From Litoditis marina (lineage: Eukaryota; Nematoda; Chromadorea; Rhabditida; Rhabditidae): 64,000 nt of DNA. Below the pieces are notes generated by a model, which saw nothing but the letters and a program-made list of their open reading frames with translations, made no database searches and was not told where the DNA came from. The stretch is from contig OZ038435.1 in assembly GCA_964036275.1 (NCBI GenBank), positions 434,001 through 498,000 of the forward strand, in the 5' to 3' direction. Of this stretch, positions 48,012 to 59,900 are shown piece after piece (the first letter of the stretch is position 1; each line of letters opens with the position of its first letter). The position numbers and the translations under genes are program-made.

Positions 48012-48663
48012 ACCTTTGTACACTCCACTAGTAGTTATAGAACACGCAGGTATGACTTGTTTGGAAAAAATATTGGTATGCGCTTCACGAAAGAATGACG
48101 TCATGCTGTGTGGTTACAACGACCTAGCTGGATTCGTGTAGTGGAATAGTTTTGACGTAATATGATGTGTTGTGCAATCCTTCGATCTGAAAAACATTCT
48201 GTCCTCGACTGTGTAAGCTGTTGTGACTAACTATTTTTCCCATCTATGTTTGCACATAGCACTCGTATTTCACTAGTCGCTTGCTTTTTGATTACTGTAG
48301 CACGTTTCTTTCGTTTTGGGAATCTCTTTCAAAAGTGGTAGCCGAAGATCTCTATTTCCGTCACTTAATATTGACGTAGTTTAGGTTTTAGTTGTGATAG
48401 TCTGGTAGCTACGGACAATGATAGTATACTACTGACTGTTTTTTGTTTGTTTTAACACTTGTATTCGAATACCGGTAAGATGCTATTAGCCTTTGTCGTA
48501 TTTTCTAATGTTTCATCTATTTGTATTCGTGTTATTGACCTAGACATTCCGAGACGACCTTAGAGTTGTTTGAATAATTTTAGAATTTCTCCGCTCATGA
48601 TCTTAGATGATTTTTACTAGCCAGCTTTCTAGTCAATTTATGTGCGCCATAGAAGTTTGATAT

Positions 48664-48767
48664 AAAAGTTTATTAAAACAATTGTTTTGTTTAGAAATAA
48701 TACTGTTTATCAGTGAAACTTTACTCATTAATCAGAAATTTACATTGTCAATCGGTAAAATAATAAA
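48664..48767. terminator. Poly(A) signals between the convergent PNPLA6/7 and MEAK7-like genes
   Basis: AATAAA on + at 48762-48767 (about 1 kb after the PNPLA6/7 stop) and on - at about 48666-48673 (about 360 nt after the MEAK7-like stop). If both are used, the transcripts overlap antisense by about 100 nt. The rest of 47737-49029 holds one MITE and otherwise nothing recognisable. Confidence 0.35.
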
Positions 48768-49029
48768 ATCACAAATATTCGATAAAAAGTGATCTTGACA
48801 CGTAATTCGAAGGGCTTATTACAAATTCACAGCTTCATGACTAAGCTACAAAATACTAACTAAAGTAGTTTTATGTACATTATCACAAAGAAAATTTAGC
48901 GTCAAAATAAATAAACTTACAAACTATTCAAGCGTTCAAATAAATAAAACAGAGAGTACAACTTACAAACTATTATACTACAAATTTACATGGAGCACAC
49001 GTGTCTGTATGAAACTACAAACTACACCA

Positions 49030-52000
49030 TCACTTGCGACATCCTTCCATCTCCATTAACTTCCTTTCATTGGAGAACTGGAAGCCGGCCATCTCCAGCA
49101 GTGTTTTGTCCGGGTTGTCATCCCAGTTGCCGGGCAGGGGAACCTTGAAGATTTGATCTATTCATAAAATAAGCGGTGTTCATGTGATATTTCAACAACA
49201 TATAGCTGAGTTTAGCATCGAAATGGCTCTTTTCAAGAAGTAGAACAACTAATTATAGTATTGTGAAATATTAAAATTTTTGGTTTCCAAAAAGGCTATG
49301 AAACAGAATACAGTGTTTATGGCAATTTTACCGCCCACAAACGTACATTTCTCAAGTAGCGTTGTGTTTTTGTACTGTAACCACGTATGTACCTCGGCTA
49401 ACACAGAAACTGACCTTCTTATGTCGCTCAGCCTGCTGACCTTGCCATTGTTTCTGCTTCTGCTGTTCCAATAACGTACTCGCTGGAGCACATCCCCATA
49501 CCTAAACGAACAAGAAAATTGAAAAGGTCGCAGTATTTTTCTAATGGGACTCTCATAATAGTTCTTAGAACATACTGAAAGAATCTAAATAAAATACTCA
49601 TTTCTAGAACAAGCTTTATGTGTACTGATCACCTGGACAGCTACAGCCACCCAGCTTACACGCTATTGACAACCAGTTGGACCCCGCGACTCAAATTTTA
49701 ACTATTACAACAACAAATGCGATCTATTATTTATAATTTACTATAGATGATCAATATCTTCAAATATATTGTTTTCTACCGGAGAAGAGAGCATAATTCA
49801 CGATGAAAAATAAAAATGAATGTTTTCTCTGTAGAAACGGAATCAAATCCTTTCTTTGGAAAAGTATTATAGTTGTGAAATATGTTCCAACTCGACGGTT
49901 CACAGATGCAACCGGGCTGTATAACCGAGATGTAACTGTGTGATTTGCCCTCTTTTAAGGTCACTAAATGTATTCCAACCAACCTCAATAGCGAGCACAT
50001 TGCTCATCTCCTTGTCAATCTCCATGACCTTCTGGAAGGAGAGCCCAAAGACGGCCGATCGCAACTTGAAGTTGCAATAGATGGAGGACGAGGCCTCGAT
50101 CCTCTTCAGAGAAGGACAAACCTCCAGAAACGTCGTCGCCGCACCACCGAAACGACTGCTGCCGTGTCTGAGGAATAGGTGAAATGGTTCAATTCCAGTG
50201 CAAGTAATGAACGTGCGTAAATATTCAATATACACCAGTAAGGTTCAACTGATCGACTGAAAAGAGTTCGTTTTCAGATTTGAACCCGTGAAAATTAATG
50301 ATTTGCATCTAAAACAGACAATTTTTTCGTTTTTGAAAAAAGGTTTGGCAGAAGGACAAAAAACGCGAATCCAGCTGGCAGTTATTTCAAAACATAAAAA
50401 CGTGAATGTTTTAATAAATAAGGACTATAATCTGACGCAATAGAAACCGTAAACGAGTGAAAGCGCCAACCACCAGTCTTAATCCTGTGTGATTCCGAAC
50501 CACTTCATTCATGCCAAAACTGAGACAAGTTCGAGCCAGTCTGGACCGTAACAACTTGTTGTTCACTGGTTAACGCATGACCGGGTGTCAATTTATATCC
50601 TAATTCAAAACTTTTGCTCACCTCCACTCCTGATCGGTGGCCAGTACTACCGTACGTTTGTCGTCTAGTTGGAATATCGATACCGTGGGTCCCTTGTAGT
50701 CGAAGACATTTGCTTCGAACCGGTTGACACTGATTCCCTGACTGGCCGAGGTGTACAGCGGAGTCCATTGTACCGAGGAGTGGGCCTAAACAGTATCCAG
50801 TAAGGTGAGCCTATTTCCCAAAAGGTAGCCCAACTTTCAATACAGACTGAAAATGCATGATTTTTGATTTTCCATTAAAAATAATACAAATTACCTGGAT
50901 TTTGACAAAAAGGGGGCCCGTTATTTGAATTTTTCTGGCTATAAACTTTACTAGAGTGTGCCTTGAGTACATAGATTATAATATTGTAACGTAATTCAAC
51001 ATTTCCTTACATCATCGTATAATTTCAGTGCTCGACTTACTTATTCAATTATGACCAACAATTGTTCTAATAAGATCAATTTCGATTCAAGAGTTGCGGA
51101 AACCAGCACTTTTCAATTCAGTGAAAATAAATGCAAATGAAACCTATGAAAGTCGGTCGCGATTCGCGAACCGAATTTTCCCATCGAATACAACGGTAAA
51201 AAGTGTAGATTGTATGATGGTGACACTTCACACAACTTAAGGTAACAGATCATCTGTAAGATACAGTAAAACTCTAGATAGAGTGAGAGAAGAAAACAAC
51301 TGACTTTATCTTTCGCAGGAAAGAATGTGGGTGGCAGACAACACTGTGCATACCACATTTGTAGCGGCGTCAGGATATCAGAGGAATAATCGACACTCGG
51401 CTGTAAATTACAAAAGTTAGGGTTGAGCCTGCTCAGTGAAGTTTACGTCGTACGCAGAAACTCCCGTCAAGCAGTCAAATGAACTCAATCTGCGTCTCTC
51501 CCAACGCGGTTTTAGCTGCTCTAACATTGCGCCAGGTTCATACATCAGTAAAAAAACTTTTCGACAAAAAGTAGTCCGTTTTAGGTTTAAACTTGTGAAA
51601 ATCAACTATTTTGCATTTAAAAAAAGGCAAATTCTTCCGATTTTGACGTTAAGGTTTTTTTTGGCTATTGGGACAACTTTACTGGAGTAAGGCCGGGTTA
51701 TTAGATCATCACTCTTTCTCGGAAAAATTTGCTGGGGTGTGGAACTAACTGACCAACTCGTAGTCCAGACATTTGTGTAGTACCAGAGCCTGCACTGCAT
51801 CGCATAGTTTCGGCATCTCCTGGTGCATCCAAGTTACTATGTCACGAGTGGTTCCACTTGAACTTGTCTGCAAATATTACGTCTAATAAAACAACACTAT
51901 TTTGCAATTTTTCTACAAACCACCCGATTTTAACAAAATCAAGTAGTGTTCTGTCACCGATAGTCTAGCTTAGCGAATATATAATACTTTTATATGAAAA

Positions 52001-53899
52001 CAAGCACAAACGTGAAAATGAGCTGAATACAAGACATAGTTTTTAATACTCTTCGGTTCGAATTCGAAACAGAGTTCTGCATAGACTGGTTCGAAAAATT
52101 ACCATTACTGAATTTGCTTAACATATAACACTTTGAATATCGTATAATGAATATCGGACAACTCTTTTCATTTCTATCTCAAGTTGCTTGAAACAGTGAT
52201 CATTTAGTCGCATCGCGTTCAAAATGAAAGTGTTATGATCAACAAGAACCAGTTTCTCACAGAAAGTATGATGTCATGTTATCGCGTCAACCAAGCAGAC
52301 AATAACAAAAGGATACATCGAAAATCAACAATTCTCCAAAAAAAAAATAAGGATTTCAATACAAAAACACTAATGGGTGCAATGCAAACAATTTTCTAAA
52401 CAAAATTACTATCACATTCGTATTGCTCTCTAAACTTCAGCCAATGAGTGAGATATGGACGGGAGTGCTTACTGCAACCAATAACCACTATTGCTTCAAT
52501 GTTTCATAAAATAGTGTCGATTGTGCGATCTAAAACTTCGAGATCTTACAAATTGAGACTTTGAACATCTCATGAAACTCAGAACCCACCATTTCCTTGG
52601 CGAGAGCAGTGATGAAGCTCTGATCACCCTCTACAGCATTGGCACCAGCCGCCTCGGAGCAAACTTTGATCAAGTGATAAATCGGTTGACAAACTGCAAT
52701 TATCATCAAAAAAATGATTGTATACTAAGAATTTCCATCAAAGCCTTGATAGCCAGTCCTCATTTGCATAAATGTCTGCTGCCAATCGCAATTCCTTCTC
52801 AAACCAGTTCATATCACTAAACGCGTATCGGCGGTGCATAATAAAAAGTATCGAGTCGAGTGGGAAGAGGGTGTCACAATCAGAGAGGGAGCTGGTCATT
52901 GATAACAAAAGACCAAAGTATTGAACAACAAACTCAGGATGCTCGAATAATATAGAAAATTTCCAAACATAATTATATCTAGTGTCTAGTCTGGTTAACG
53001 TCCAGCTAAATATGTTCATTATCATCCCACACGCAAGTATTGACCCCAGCCCAGTGCAGGCTTTCGGCTGTTCTGGGTATGCAACGTCAATGTATGAAAT
53101 ATAGACAAGAGGAATATCCCGAGAACTCACTTAGGACATATATGTCATTCGAGTTTCCCATAAGCCGTGCGACATTCTTCGAAAACTGTGATTTCGATAG
53201 AACTCCCTCCTTCGATTCTGTGTCAGCTAGGAACTTCCACAAACTTTCAGCGAGATCTTCACCGAACACAGCCTGATAACAGTTACGTTCAACAGGGAGA
53301 GCTACGAGAAAACTATCCAGTAGTAACCACTTACTGAACACTAATTAACACAACGACTCACGATTGTTCAAGCTCGTTCAAACTGGTGGTGTGATGTGTG
53401 ATTTGTGATAACCATGATGACGAAGAACGAACTATATTTATGAATAACTTTTCAAAATTAAAAGAACTTTCCATACAACGTACAAAGAGCGGAGGGTATT
53501 TCTTCCAATAAGCGATAAACACATTGCGCTACTCGTCAATAATAAGTCAAAGACGTTTCTATCACGTTATCTGAGAGAAATTATGTACTAAATGAAATAT
53601 CATATAGTACGATAATCAAACTTGGTCGTCTTTTTTAAGAAAATGTTAAATAACAATGGTGACGGAGAGGCGCAAATAATAAAAGGATGTTGATTAATAA
53701 CTATGCAAAACCAGAATTACTACCATGAACGAAACAAAGTTGTGATTTTACAGCTTACCGAGAGTGTCTGGTATATGAGCGGCTCTCCATTTGGTGACAG
53801 CCGGTCGAAGGCTTTCTCGGTCCGAGAATCGTGATGCGTCGTTGGATGGCTATCTTTGGACGCCGTAGAATCTGCTGGCTTGCTTTTATCGTTCCCCAT
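49030..53899 (-). CDS. MEAK7: MEAK7-like TLDc-domain protein, nine exons
   Basis: Exons 5' to 3': 53899-53759, 53272-53131, 52693-52590, 51867-51754, 51400-51305, 50785-50622, 50167-49984, 49501-49441, 49157-49030; 377 aa (human 456 by recall). It starts MGNDKSK, a likely N-myristoylation signal as in human MEAK7. An EF-hand-like N half includes [15 protein letters not shown] and [19 protein letters not shown]. The TLDc domain (about residues 200-325) includes [54 protein letters not shown] and [20 protein letters not shown]. The tail [14 protein letters not shown] fits the family. Known role: lysosomal mTOR-associated signalling. Exon 8 needs donor GTCAGC at 49440 to keep frame; a better-looking GTCAGT 26 nt downstream would shift the C-terminus. 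Confidence 0.9.
50232..50390 (+). mobile_element. MITE family C copy in MEAK7-like intron
   Basis: TACACCAGTAAGGTTCAACTG at the left with internal GTTCGTTTTCAGATTTGAAC. The right end is degraded. Confidence 0.5.
50792..50962 (+). mobile_element. MITE family C, diverged copy
   Basis: TATCCAGTAAGGTGAGCC at the left and TAAACTTTACTAGAGTGTG at the right, immediately beside the acceptor of MEAK7-like exon 6. Confidence 0.45.
51539..51692 (+). mobile_element. MITE family C copy
   Basis: CATACATCAGTAAAAAAACT at the left, AAAAAGTAGTCCGTTTTAGG inside, and ACTTTACTGGAGTAAG at the right. Confidence 0.5.
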
Positions 53900-54473
53900 C
53901 TTGAGTTCCTATCAACTGAAAATAAAGAGCTGTCAACAACTGTCGCTTATAAACAGTCGGTTGGCGTCATGAGACAGAAACGGGAATTTGACGAACAAGC
54001 GAGAGGAAAATCCTAGTTTCGTAATCAATCATTCAAGAAATAGAGTAAGTCAAGTGGGAATCGCGCTCAAATCAACAAACAATGGGCACAAGCAATTTTT
54101 GATTTTTTACTCATATGACGTAGATACATGTACGTTCATCTATTGCACGTATCTACCATGTATGATACATTTTTCATGTACCACTTATGAATTGACGTAG
54201 AAATAAAGAGAAACTAGGGCCTGGGAACCTTTTTAATTAAAGAATTAAAAAAATAACGAAGTTGATTTGTTTTCTTACTATCAAATGAGTGGCAATAAAC
54301 ACTGGCGGTTAACTACGTACGCTTAGTTTGTGTTTTCAATGCGGCGTCGAATATAATAAATTGGTTTCGATTTTTATTATATTTTTTAAAATTCGTTTTG
54401 GTTTTTTAATTCTCTGCTATTTTCTTCACTTTTGGCTAAAATAGTTTTCGTATTTACAGTTCTATCCGCGAAA

Positions 54474-55215
54474 ATGATGTTCCCAGGAGGTGCAGGTGGA
54501 GCTGAGCTGCAAAAAGCGGCATCCGACAAAGCCAAAAACGATTTTGGCACATTTGTGACGTTTGGATTATTGATTGAAGCCGGTGGGTTGTTTTAGAAAT
54601 TCCTTCATTACGAATTAGTTCGCATTAGTTTTTCGTCTGATTTCCGCACACTTGAAAAACGGGTGCTTGAATGGTTTGTACACCAAATTCGCCTCACATC
54701 ATCCGAGCAACCTTCAGGGAACCGAGCTTCTTTACGCCCTCTACATAGACATTCGTGCGGCTGCTCCGCGGAACCGCAAGCTTAATTTTCGGCAGAAAGT
54801 AGGTTGCGGCTATTCCGCGGAGCGCCCGAAACCGCTACGAAAATCCGCGGAACGACCGCTAGTTTGTCTGAGTAGACGTTGTCATTCTGCAGACTTTGCC
54901 TATCAAAATCACGGTTATCGGCATCAAGCAGCCGAAAATGAAGGCTGCGGCATCCAAGTTGTTATGTCAATCAATCATACCTAAGAAGTAAAAAACGCGT
55001 CGTACACCCGTGGGTAACATATTTTATTGTCGCATTAGGCTACATATTAGGCTACATCAGAATAGAAGATGTTCACCTTCGTGATATCCTTGGGACTTTT
55101 TAGTTTCAGGAACGACAAATCCAAATTCAATTTGTTGTTAGGTAAATATATGAATCAATTGTTTCCAGTTGCCTACGGAGCTTCATATTTGGGGATTGAC
55201 TGGCTTCTGGTATAA
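54474..55215 (+). CDS. 51-aa single-pass membrane protein, possibly TOM5-like
   Basis: Exons 54474-54582 and 55169-55215, phase 1, 51 aa. The N half is Gly/Ala/Lys-rich (GGAGGAELQKAASDKAKND). The C half is one hydrophobic segment (FVTFGLLIEAVAYGASYLGI) ending DWLLV. Length, polar N-terminus and C-terminal membrane anchor match TOM5, the small subunit of the mitochondrial outer-membrane translocase, but identity is weak and other small tail-anchored proteins fit too. A splice acceptor lies 14 nt before the ATG. TIMM8 follows 226 bp downstream. The gene is head-to-head with the MEAK7-like gene (574 bp between start codons). Confidence 0.55.
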
Positions 55216-55441
55216 GAAGACGATTCTGTGTCTCCGACCTACTCAATACCAAATTAGATAGTTGTTGTTTTTTGTTGTTTGTTAGATGAATGAAGCACAT
55301 GATATATTAAATATTGACTTTGTTTGTCATTCCCGGTTTGTACCGCATTTACCTTTTTATTATGTGGATTCTTTTAGTTTTGTCGAGCTGTGGTGTAGTT
55401 TTTTTATTTCATGTTGTAGCTTTGTACTTTTTTGTTTCAGT

Positions 55442-56609
55442 ATGGAGAGTGTCGATCCTCAAACAATGCGGTTCATGCAGCAGCTTCAGGCTGAAACACA
55501 GAGACAGAAGTTCACTGAGCAGGTTAGTCTATGATTCAATACTCATCTTGCGGTTCGGTGTGAGTGATTTTCATGTTTGATGTGATATCACTGGGCCTGT
55601 GGGAAATGTATCTACAACGTAAATCTTCTTGAAGGGAATAATTTTTCATTGTAGTTAAGTTTTAGGGAATATGTTTCAAGTTTTTAGCGTGAATCAGGCT
55701 CGTTGTAATTGGTTCTGGTAGAAGTTGGAGTGAATGAAGTTATAATCCCAAAAAGGGACAGTTTCACTGCGTTGCAGTTTTCAGAGCGTTTAATACTTTT
55801 GCTTTTCATGAAATTCAAAGTTTGGCAAATGGTATTCTGTGAAATCATCAGTTTTCTTATTTGGAATGTAGGAGTAGGAGAAATAGTTTTAGTTCTGATT
55901 GACAATTTTTTCTAGTGCAAACTACTATAATGGTCTGAAAAGAAATATACAGGATCTAGGAAGATGATGACACGTCGGTTTTTTCCACTTTATGGAGGTC
56001 TGCTGGAAAACGTAAATGGTTTACTTTCACTATACATAATATTGATTTGCATAGGAGGTCTTCGACGAATTAATATATGGGACAACCTATTAAACATTTC
56101 ATGGATCGCCTCGATTTAACTATTTCTCTTTCAGGTCCATACTCTTACTGGCCGTTGCTGGGATGTCTGCCTCGGAGATTACAGACCACCCAGCAAGATG
56201 GACGGAAAGACCCAGACTTGTATGCAGGTGAGTATTCTCTGTCTGTTCTCTAGCGTTTTCATTGTTGTCCCTCTTCAATATGATAGTTATACCGGGAGTT
56301 CAAATTTTATCATGTATATAGGTTTGCTTTTAAGCTGCCAAAAGTTTATGTTGCATCTTTTAATCTCTGTAATTCGATCACTATTTTTAAGCTGCCAAAG
56401 GTTTATATTACATCTTTTAATCTCTGTTATTCGGTCACTATTAATTAAAATTCGTTTTAGCATAGTTTTGTTATGTTCGGGAAGTTAGCCCCCTCCGGCC
56501 ATTGATAAAAATCTATGCCTTGCAGAATTGTGTCAACCGTATGATCGACGCAAGTAACTTCATGGTGGAACATCTGCAGAAGATGGAAGGCGGCAAGGGA
56601 ATGATCTAA
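55442..56609 (+). CDS. TIMM8: TIMM8, small Tim chaperone of the mitochondrial intermembrane space
   Basis: Exons 55442-55522, 56135-56227 and 56526-56609; 85 aa. The twin CX3C motif is intact: CWDVC in exon 2 and CMQNC across the exon 2/3 junction, with 19 residues between the two motifs. Flanks VDP near the start, VHTLTGRCWDVC and NRMIDASNFMVEHLQKM match TIMM8 better than TIMM9, 10 or 13. Known role: with TIMM13 it escorts hydrophobic precursors across the intermembrane space. The ATG sits one base after a strong acceptor (TTTGTTTCAG), which suggests a spliced leader or 5' leader intron. Confidence 0.92.
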
Positions 56610-56747
56610 TTCCCGGCCCAGTAGATTTTATATGTTTACAATTAGATTGTGTTATGATTACTCTAGAATTGGATTGTGTTATGATTACTCTTGTTGTTGC
56701 CTTGTTATTGATCAGCCAATTTGTTAGAACGAAATTTTAGAATTTTC

Positions 56748-56765
56748 TAATAAACCCAAATAAAA
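56748..56765 (+). terminator. Poly(A) signals of TIMM8
   Basis: Two AATAAA hexamers about 140-155 nt after the stop, before the TTC7 start at 56939. Confidence 0.6.
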
Positions 56766-56938
56766 CATGGTTACAACTGTTGCTTAGTAACATTACTGGT
56801 CATTCTCCCGGTTCCCACATTTCTGATTTCTGTGCCTGCTTTTTTGAGCACGTTTTGGCATAGTTCCCTCGTTGCCGCGAATCCAAATGTGTTTTGCAGC
56901 CGAGCGACATATAGGACGATTTGATACCCGATACAGTT

Positions 56939-59900
56939 ATGTCAGCCAAGCTTCGGGGTGGCCGCCTAGAGGCCGAAGTCGATAGGGCACGAACTGAAGG
57001 TGAGCTCAAACTACGATGAAAGGGGGGGGGAGGGGTTATTGTACTGGTACCAGTGGTATACCGCAGTCAAGTTGTCCTTGTAGCTAAAAAACGGCCTTTC
57101 GCAAAAAGAACGAAGATTTCGTCTAATTTAGAAATTATGTGATGATGAGTAGAGGCGCGGGAAGCATTCTTGGCTTCCCGCGACATTGGAGATCACGGCC
57201 GCGGGAATATCGTGAATTTTGTGTGTAGTAATTGAGCATAAATGTTTGCAAGTGATTGTCACGTTGAGCAGTTTATTGTTTACTTTGCGCGCAACGTCAA
57301 TTGATAATTCAGTGCGTTCAACAAATCTGAAACACTCATTATTTTCATGTTTTGATATATTCGAATTGGCTTCGTTCAGGCAACTGGAATCGTTTAACCG
57401 AACTTCTGCCTTCTATCAAATCCAAACAATCCGGTATGACTGAGATGACCGAGCTCATTGAAGCTGAGATAATATTGGAAAATTATCTGGACCAGCAGGG
57501 AGGTACGGTACCCTTTCATTTCATCTCTTTGGTTAAATGTGTTGATCTGGTATTTCAGGGATGTGGTTAAATGTAGCCCAACGTGTGAATTGTGATTATC
57601 ATGTTTCCATGACTGTTCGTGCCGTGGTTAGTAGATGTTGCTTTTCGCATCATAATATGTTTTTTAGAGTTGAGGCCCAGCTCTGATGTGATGGATTCGC
57701 TGCGACAGGTAGAGTCGTTGCTGCTTCATTCGTTGAAGGAACACGCAACCAATTCTGGTATTGTGCTAGAGGCACACATGTTGTTGGCAAAGACACATTA
57801 CGCATGTGCACAGTATGCTCAGGTGGGTATGTGCTCATACACCAGTAAGGTCCGACTATTCGACAAGAAGTGGTCCGTTTTTGAATCAGAACCCGTGAAA
57901 ATGGTTAATTTTGCATCAATGGACAAATTTCCTGCGGCGAAAAGTGATCTTTTGATCGATTTTTCACGACTATATCAAATCTAATGGGGCATGCGTGTGA
58001 GCGTGTGTGCTATTCTCATTTCACTTGTTTCGCTAATTTCGAATTTTTTCAGGCTTTAAAAGATATCGAAAGTTCTGGGATGGAGTTGGCCAATACACCC
58101 TTTCGCACGCTGAGAGCCTTGCGATTGGTCGCTGAAGCTTACGCTATTAAAGGTTAGTGAGATTCTATGTCGATCATTCTTGTCTTCTATTCAACTCCCC
58201 CGCTCCCCTTACTGAATGACAGTTGTAGTGTGATTAATTGTCGTGGAGCATTTTTCAGTACCAATCAAGGTGTAAATAGTAACCTTATCGCTATTAAAAA
58301 TAGTACGTTCCATTGATTACTTGTGAAAATCCTACGTTTTACCGGTTCCATTGATTACTTGTGAAAATCCTACGTTTTACCGGTTCCATTGATTACTTGT
58401 GAAAATCCTACGTTTTACCGATAACTTGTGATAGCCGATTTTTATTTACGTATTATATTGACCTTTCAGGTCTGTGCTTGGAAGCGCAGGATACCGGGAA
58501 TTCGGGCAGCAGATCCTCTCAGAAGTGTCTGTTTTGTTTCGAGAAAGCTGCCGAGTTGACTATATCTTATGTCAGTGAACTAGAAAAGACGATCTCCAGC
58601 AGTAATGGGAAACGTGAGTTCACTTTACGATTCTCGTTGTATGTGATCCATAAGGCTGCTACACACGTTACTCACAAAAAACGCTTCCATAGATTAGAGA
58701 TGTAAGGATTTTCAAAAATGTCCCATCTTTTCAAAAAAGTCTTTGTTTTCAAATTAATCTCGATAATTTTCCAGGTTTCTATTGTACTAGAACAACTTGC
58801 AGATGTACATTTTCAACATGGTTTTCATGTTCTCCCTGGCACAGTTTAAAAAGTTGATTTGTGCGCTTTGCAGTGACTACTCTTCCCTTGTCAGTGTCGG
58901 CTAGCAGCACAACTAGACAGGAAAGAATGGGTAAGTTTCAGTTATAGTCTGTAGTTTCTTCACATATTCATTCCAAGTTTTCAAGTTTATTTTTGAATGA
59001 ATCACTCCCTTCTTAATTTCTTAATTGGCTTGCATTCTCCGTATTTCAATTGTAAACCAAACTGTATTTTTTACATACGAAATGGGTTGCTTCCAGCTTA
59101 CATGTAACTCACTTTTATCAAGTTTTTCAGCGCTCACCAAGAATTTTGAGAGTTTATCGTTGTATAATAAATGAATGAAACGAGTGTTATGGCGTTTTAC
59201 AGTTTTTCTCTGTTTCAGGAGATCTATTGGAATGCTGCCTCGAGAGAGTCGCAAGCCTTCGTGTGAAGGAGACGGCTGTGGAGAAAAATACGGATGCTGA
59301 AGGAATTGAATGGTCAGTGTTTTGACAAATTTTATAGGACAATTGTGTTCTCTTGTATTTTTACCGATTGGTTTTAAGGTTACGTGTGAGATTTCAGATA
59401 ACTAAAAACTTCCATGGCAACCTTACGCTTACGTTTCTGGAATTGCTCCTTACACCGTTTTCACTGGGTAGATACGTACAAGGATGAGCACGGCACGCAA
59501 TCACAAATATAGGCGGTACAAAGGTTTAAATAAACCAGTATTGGAATAACGTTGATGTATGTATTAAAAAACAATATGTAAAAATTATTGAATTTCTGAA
59601 GTTAATGAATAAGGAATTTCAAAGATATATTACAGGTATCGGCGAATAATCACGTGTCTCGGGGACAAGTCGACCGGTGAACGGCTGCAGCAGAAGTTGT
59701 CGCGGCAGCTGGCGGAGCTTCTGTTGAGAGCGGTGCCGGCCGAGGGACGGTCGGCTGCTAGCCAGGCAGTCAGTGCGAAGAGTCAGAATCTCAGGTGAGA
59801 GACACGGGGCACGGCCATACAATAGTTTACCATACACCGCCAAGGTCTCTCATAAAATCGAGGGTTGCGAACTAATTTTTATGAAAAGTAGGGGTCGCGA

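Noticed and set aside
53131..53340. Extension of MEAK7-like exon 2 upstream to 53340
   Set aside because: The frame is open, but exon 1 ends in phase 0 and the acceptor at 53273 joins it correctly, giving the family sequence.
54652..54984. 110-codon frame in the TOM5-like intron
   Set aside because: It contains internal inverted repeats around CCGCGGA and AATTTTCGGC and sits between well-phased exons; probably a degraded repeat.
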